The notes beneath the pieces are model-generated. The model was not told the DNA's origin. It worked only from the letters and a program-made list of their open reading frames with translations, and did no database searches. The position numbers and the translations under genes were made by a program. 16,734 bases of DNA, taken from the NCBI GenBank assembly GCA_025354075.1, contig JANXNO010000019.1, positions 1 through 16,734 of the forward strand, written 5' to 3'. The DNA comes from Burkholderiales bacterium. Lineage in GTDB: Bacteria; Pseudomonadota; Gammaproteobacteria; Burkholderiales; Casimicrobiaceae. Below are positions 15,545 through 16,734 of the stretch, one piece after another; within the stretch, counting starts at the first letter, position 1, and each line of letters opens with the position of its first letter.

Positions 15545-16615
15545 ATGGCAAAGCTCTTTGAAAATAAACGCAATCAAATGATCGGCATCGTCCTCCTCGG
15601 CGTGCTGATTTTGATCCTGCCGTTTTTGGCAGGCATGCTCGGTCAGGCATGGGTTCGCATCCTGAACGTCACACTGCTCTATGTGATGTTGGCGCTCGGT
15701 CTGAACGTGGTGGTCGGCGTGGCGGGGTTGCTCGACTTGGGCTACGTCGCGTTCTACGCGGTCGGCGCGTATACGTGGTCGCTGCTGGCATCCGCGCATT
15801 TCAATTTGCACTACCCGTTTTGGGTGTTGCTGCCGCTGGGCGCGTGTCTCGCGGCGCTCGCAGGCTTGATGCTCGGCGCACCGGTGCTCAAGTTGCGTGG
15901 CGATTACCTCGCTATCGTGACCTTGGGCTTCGGCGAGATTGTTCGAATATTGATGAACAATTTCGATAAAGTAGGCCTGCCCTGGTCGGATGAAACCTAC
16001 AACATCACCAACGGGCCGCGTGGTATCACGGGGATTGATGGCCTGCACTTTTTCGGGTTTGAATTGCGAAAAGGGCTTGATGTTTTTGGCTTCAACGTCA
16101 CCGGCTTGCAGCTCTACTACTTTGTGTTTTTGGGCTTCGCTATTCTCTCGGTGATTGGCGTCTATCGCTTGCAGCACTCGCGGCTGGGACGCGCGTGGCA
16201 AGCGTTGCGCGAAGATGAAATCGCAGCCAAAGCGATGGGTATCAACACCCGCAACATCAAGCTCGCCGCGTTCGGATTCGGCGCGCTGACCGGCGGTTTG
16301 GCCGGTGGTTTGTTTGCATCGATGCAAGGCTTTGTCAGCCCGGAATCGTTCGGTTTGCTGGAGTCGATCATGATTCTGGCGATGGTGGTGCTGGGTGGTA
16401 TGGGCCATATTCCCGGCGTAATTTTGGGGGCCGTGTTGTTGTCGGCGATGCCTGAAGTCATTCGCTACGCAGCCGATGAAAACGTGCAGCAGAAGATATT
16501 TGGCATCGTGCTGATCGCGCCCGAGGTGTTGCGCAACCTCATCTTTTCGCTCGCGCTGATTCTCATCATGCTGTTCAAGCCTGCGGGCCTGTGGCCGTCA
16601 CCGGAGAAGAAATAA
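15545..16615 (+). CDS. livM: Branched-chain amino-acid ABC transporter permease LivM
   Basis: The 356-residue inner-membrane permease has the expected LivM features: LNVTLLYVMLALGLNVVVGV, AGLLDLGYVAFYAVGAYTWS, LRGDYLAIVTLGFGEIVRIL, and the cytoplasmic loop LGRAWQALREDEIAAKAMGI, where the EAA-like contact to the ATPase lies. Then follow FGFGALTGGLAGGLFASMQG and a C-terminal LFKPAGLWPS. About nine to ten hydrophobic segments are visible. It partners LivH encoded 2 bp upstream. The stop overlaps the livG start by one base (TAATG), indicating translational coupling. The start is ATG 15545; no other start fits the spacing. Confidence 0.95.
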   Translation: MAKLFENKRNQMIGIVLLGVLILILPFLAGMLGQAWVRILNVTLLYVMLALGLNVVVGVAGLLDLGYVAFYAVGAYTWSLLASAHFNLHYPFWVLLPLGACLAALAGLMLGAPVLKLRGDYLAIVTLGFGEIVRILMNNFDKVGLPWSDETYNITNGPRGITGIDGLHFFGFELRKGLDVFGFNVTGLQLYYFVFLGFAILSVIGVYRLQHSRLGRAWQALREDEIAAKAMGINTRNIKLAAFGFGALTGGLAGGLFASMQGFVSPESFGLLESIMILAMVVLGGMGHIPGVILGAVLLSAMPEVIRYAADENVQQKIFGIVLIAPEVLRNLIFSLALILIMLFKPAGLWPSPEKK

Positions 16616-16734
16616 TGGCTGACATGCTCTTCACCGCAGACGCTGTGACCAAGCGCTTTGGCGGAGTCACCGCGCTCGACAATGTGTCGATGCAAATTCC
16701 ACGCAGCTCCATCTTCGGCCTCATCGGCCCAAAT
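16615..16734 (+). CDS. livG: Branched-chain amino-acid ABC transporter ATP-binding protein LivG, 5' part
   Basis: Only 40 codons are inside the window. They read MADMLFTADAVTKRFGGVTA, then LDNVSMQIPRSSIFGLIGPN, the usual N-terminus of LivG up to the first residues of the Walker A loop (GPNGAGKTT in the family), which the right edge cuts. LivG hydrolyses ATP on the cytoplasmic side together with LivF to power LivHM. KRFGGVTALDNVS is characteristic of LivG rather than LivF. The ATG overlaps the livM stop. Confidence 0.93.
   Translation, partial: MADMLFTADAVTKRFGGVTALDNVSMQIPRSSIFGLIGPN

Noticed and set aside
1..16734. CRISPR array, tRNA or rRNA genes
   Set aside because: No regularly spaced direct repeats and no tRNA- or rRNA-like sequence were recognised on either strand.

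Overview
The window comes from a moderately GC-rich Gram-negative bacterium, most likely a betaproteobacterium (Burkholderiales or a relative). This rests on protein style (PurE/PurK, Slt, a PutA without DNA-binding domain, LivKHMG, CaiB/BaiF-type CoA transferase) and on dispersed repeats of a kind common in that group. The species cannot be determined from the sequence.

Layout. Bases 1-1851 (-) hold most of a soluble lytic transglycosylase gene that runs off the left edge. Divergent from it are purE and purK (1929-3589, +). Next is a low-GC island: one gene for a stand-alone RelA/SpoT-type nucleotide pyrophosphokinase (3937-4980, -) between two ~350 bp inverted repeat arms (3590-3936 and 5061-5413). 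The left arm fills the whole space between the purK stop codon and the alarmone-synthetase stop codon. To the right, a CoA-transferase/racemase gene and an SDR gene overlap as an operon (5446-7205, +). Convergent with them is a HAD phosphatase/mutase plus membrane diguanylate cyclase pair (9069 to 7237, -).

Bases 9149-10544 are a self-contained unit for a branched-chain amino-acid binding lipoprotein, with its own near-consensus promoter and terminator. Then come an Lrp/AsnC regulator (-) and, divergent from it, putA (+). putA is interrupted near its 3' end by a 60 bp REP-like palindrome. The insertion keeps the reading frame but carries one in-frame TGA. Downstream, after a 324 bp gap with a palindromic repeat-like element, livH, livM and the start of livG form a tightly packed permease operon that leaves the window at the right edge.

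How they work together: purE/purK catalyse AIR carboxylation in purine synthesis. The Lrp-type protein is the obvious candidate regulator of putA (proline to glutamate). LivK-like protein plus LivHMG would make an amino-acid ABC importer, with the binding protein transcribed apart from the permease. The two most unusual loci are the repeat-bracketed alarmone synthetase island and the REP-split putA. In the latter, the single mismatch in the palindrome stem is the first base of the stop codon.
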